Below are positions 63,318-64,000 of a stretch of DNA of 64,000 nucleotides, in pieces; within the stretch, counting starts at the first letter, position 1, and each line of letters begins with the position of its first letter. The notes beneath the pieces are model-generated. The model saw only the letters and a list, made by a program, of their open reading frames with translations, was not told the DNA's origin and did not search any database. The position numbers and the translations under genes were made by a program. The stretch covers positions 1-64,000 of the forward strand of contig JAQGMR010000042.1 in NCBI GenBank assembly GCA_028292265.1, read 5' to 3'. Origin of the DNA: Herminiimonas sp. (GTDB lineage Bacteria; Pseudomonadota; Gammaproteobacteria; Burkholderiales; Burkholderiaceae_D).

Positions 63318-64000
63318 ATCAAAACCATTAAAACCATCAAGAGCGGCCGCGTTTTACACCTCGCCCTGCTACCGGTACTTGCACTGTCCGTCATGGCGGG
63401 TGAAGCAAGCGCGCAGCAATATAACGGCCAACAGCAATACAACGGTCAACAGCAATACAGCGGCCAGCAGCAATACAACGGACAGCAACCTACGCCGCAA
63501 TATACGCAGCGTCGTGCCAACCCTTCCAACGCACCGCGCATCGAAGGCTTTAATGTGAATGAAGTGGCGAGACTGGTGCCCGGCGAAGAACTCGACTTCA
63601 GCGTTTTTGGCACGCCAGGCGGCACAGCGACCCTGCGTATTGCTGGCGCGCGCCGCAACTTGAATCTGGTTGAAGTCGAGCCGGGCCAATACGAAGGCAC
63701 TTACACCATCGGTTCACAAGACAAGATCGTGGCCCGCAGTGCGGTCACGGCGAATCTGCGGATTGGCAATCAGGTGGCCAGCGCCGTCCTGAGCGAGTCC
63801 TTGCAAGTAGGCGTCGGTGCTCACACGCCGGATCCGGCCAACGCGAACAATCCAAAGATTTCGCGCTTTGACGTACGGCCAACCAATGATCTGGTTGGTG
63901 GCAACGTGCTGCCTTTCACGCTCTTCGGTACGCCAGGCGGCAAGGCGGAGATCACAATCGCGGGCTCGCGCGGCGTGTTCTTCCTGCCTGAAGTGCGGAG
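63318..64000 (+). CDS. Secreted repeat-domain protein, 3'-truncated, apparent ATC start
   Basis: A coding frame with clear protein character runs to the window end, but no ATG, GTG or TTG lies where the start should be. An AAGGGG site (63306-63311) precedes ATC at 63318. Reading that as the start gives a typical signal peptide (KTIKTIKSGRVLHLALLPVLAL, shown in part, ending ASA). The first in-frame ATG lies inside the signal peptide. Four QQQYNG-type repeats follow, then two related beta-domains of about 100 residues (FSVFGTPGGTATLRIAG and FTLFGTPGGKAEITIAG). The function is unknown. Confidence 0.7.
   Translation, partial: MKTIKTIKSGRVLHLALLPVLALSVMAGEASAQQYNGQQQYNGQQQYSGQQQYNGQQPTPQYTQRRANPSNAPRIEGFNVNEVARLVPGEELDFSVFGTPGGTATLRIAGARRNLNLVEVEPGQYEGTYTIGSQDKIVARSAVTANLRIGNQVASAVLSESLQVGVGAHTPDPANANNPKISRFDVRPTNDLVGGNVLPFTLFGTPGGKAEITIAGSRGVFFLPEVR

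Overview
The window looks like a chromosomal segment of a Burkholderiales betaproteobacterium, probably Oxalobacteraceae (inference). The GC content is high. The gene families fit that group: a Bug-type solute receptor, PA2778/PA2779-type proteins, DSF signalling of the RpfF/RpfR type, PEP-CTERM sorting, many GGDEF proteins, and a ketone-body pair next to a patatin. No rRNA, tRNA, CRISPR array, prophage or intact insertion sequence was seen.

Layout. 0-5 kb: the C-terminal part of a multi-kinase Ser/Thr protein, then an FNR-box-preceded PA2779/PA2778 pair. 5-11 kb: a GST, a large lipoprotein, and a divergent LuxR-type response regulator with a DISM-type sensor kinase. 11.3-14.3 kb: a lower-GC accessory patch with a nuclease/SF1-helicase fusion (DUF2075-like) and a RelE/ParE toxin-antitoxin pair. 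15-19 kb: a DSF quorum-sensing locus with rpfR (PAS-GGDEF-EAL receptor), convergent rpfF (DSF synthase) and a fatty acid desaturase. 19-30 kb: small housekeeping and envelope genes, a SWIB-domain protein, RcnB-like protein, a Cache-HAMP-GGDEF cyclase, a Wza-like polysaccharide exporter, a PLD/cardiolipin synthase, a MarR regulator and several lipoproteins. 30.5-35.3 kb: a gentisate-type aromatic catabolic operon. 35.5-41 kb: a PEP-CTERM protein, a decayed argH fragment, a second membrane diguanylate cyclase and a hybrid histidine kinase. 41.1-56.3 kb: one long minus-strand gene train. From its promoter it holds a molybdenum hydroxylase (L, M, S), a LigB-LigA ring-cleavage fusion, an aldehyde dehydrogenase, a gamma-glutamyltransferase-like protein, a CoxG-like protein, a Liv-type ABC importer, an aspartate dehydrogenase and a threonine-dehydratase-like enzyme. 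A perfect GntR/FadR-type operator lies upstream of it. 56.5-59.5 kb: patatin, 3-hydroxybutyrate dehydrogenase and acetoacetate decarboxylase. 59.5-64 kb: small secreted or membrane stress-type proteins, an ice-binding-like lipoprotein, and a truncated repeat protein that seems to lack an ATG/GTG/TTG start.

Two themes stand out. First, c-di-GMP and surface biology: RpfR, two diguanylate cyclases, a polysaccharide exporter and a PEP-CTERM protein lie close together. Second, short degenerate tandem arrays (unit 8-23 bp, a different unit each time) recur just downstream of stop codons. At least eight lie between genes, and similar low-complexity repeats occur inside several coding sequences. All functional statements rest on reading the sequence and recalling families; no searches were run.
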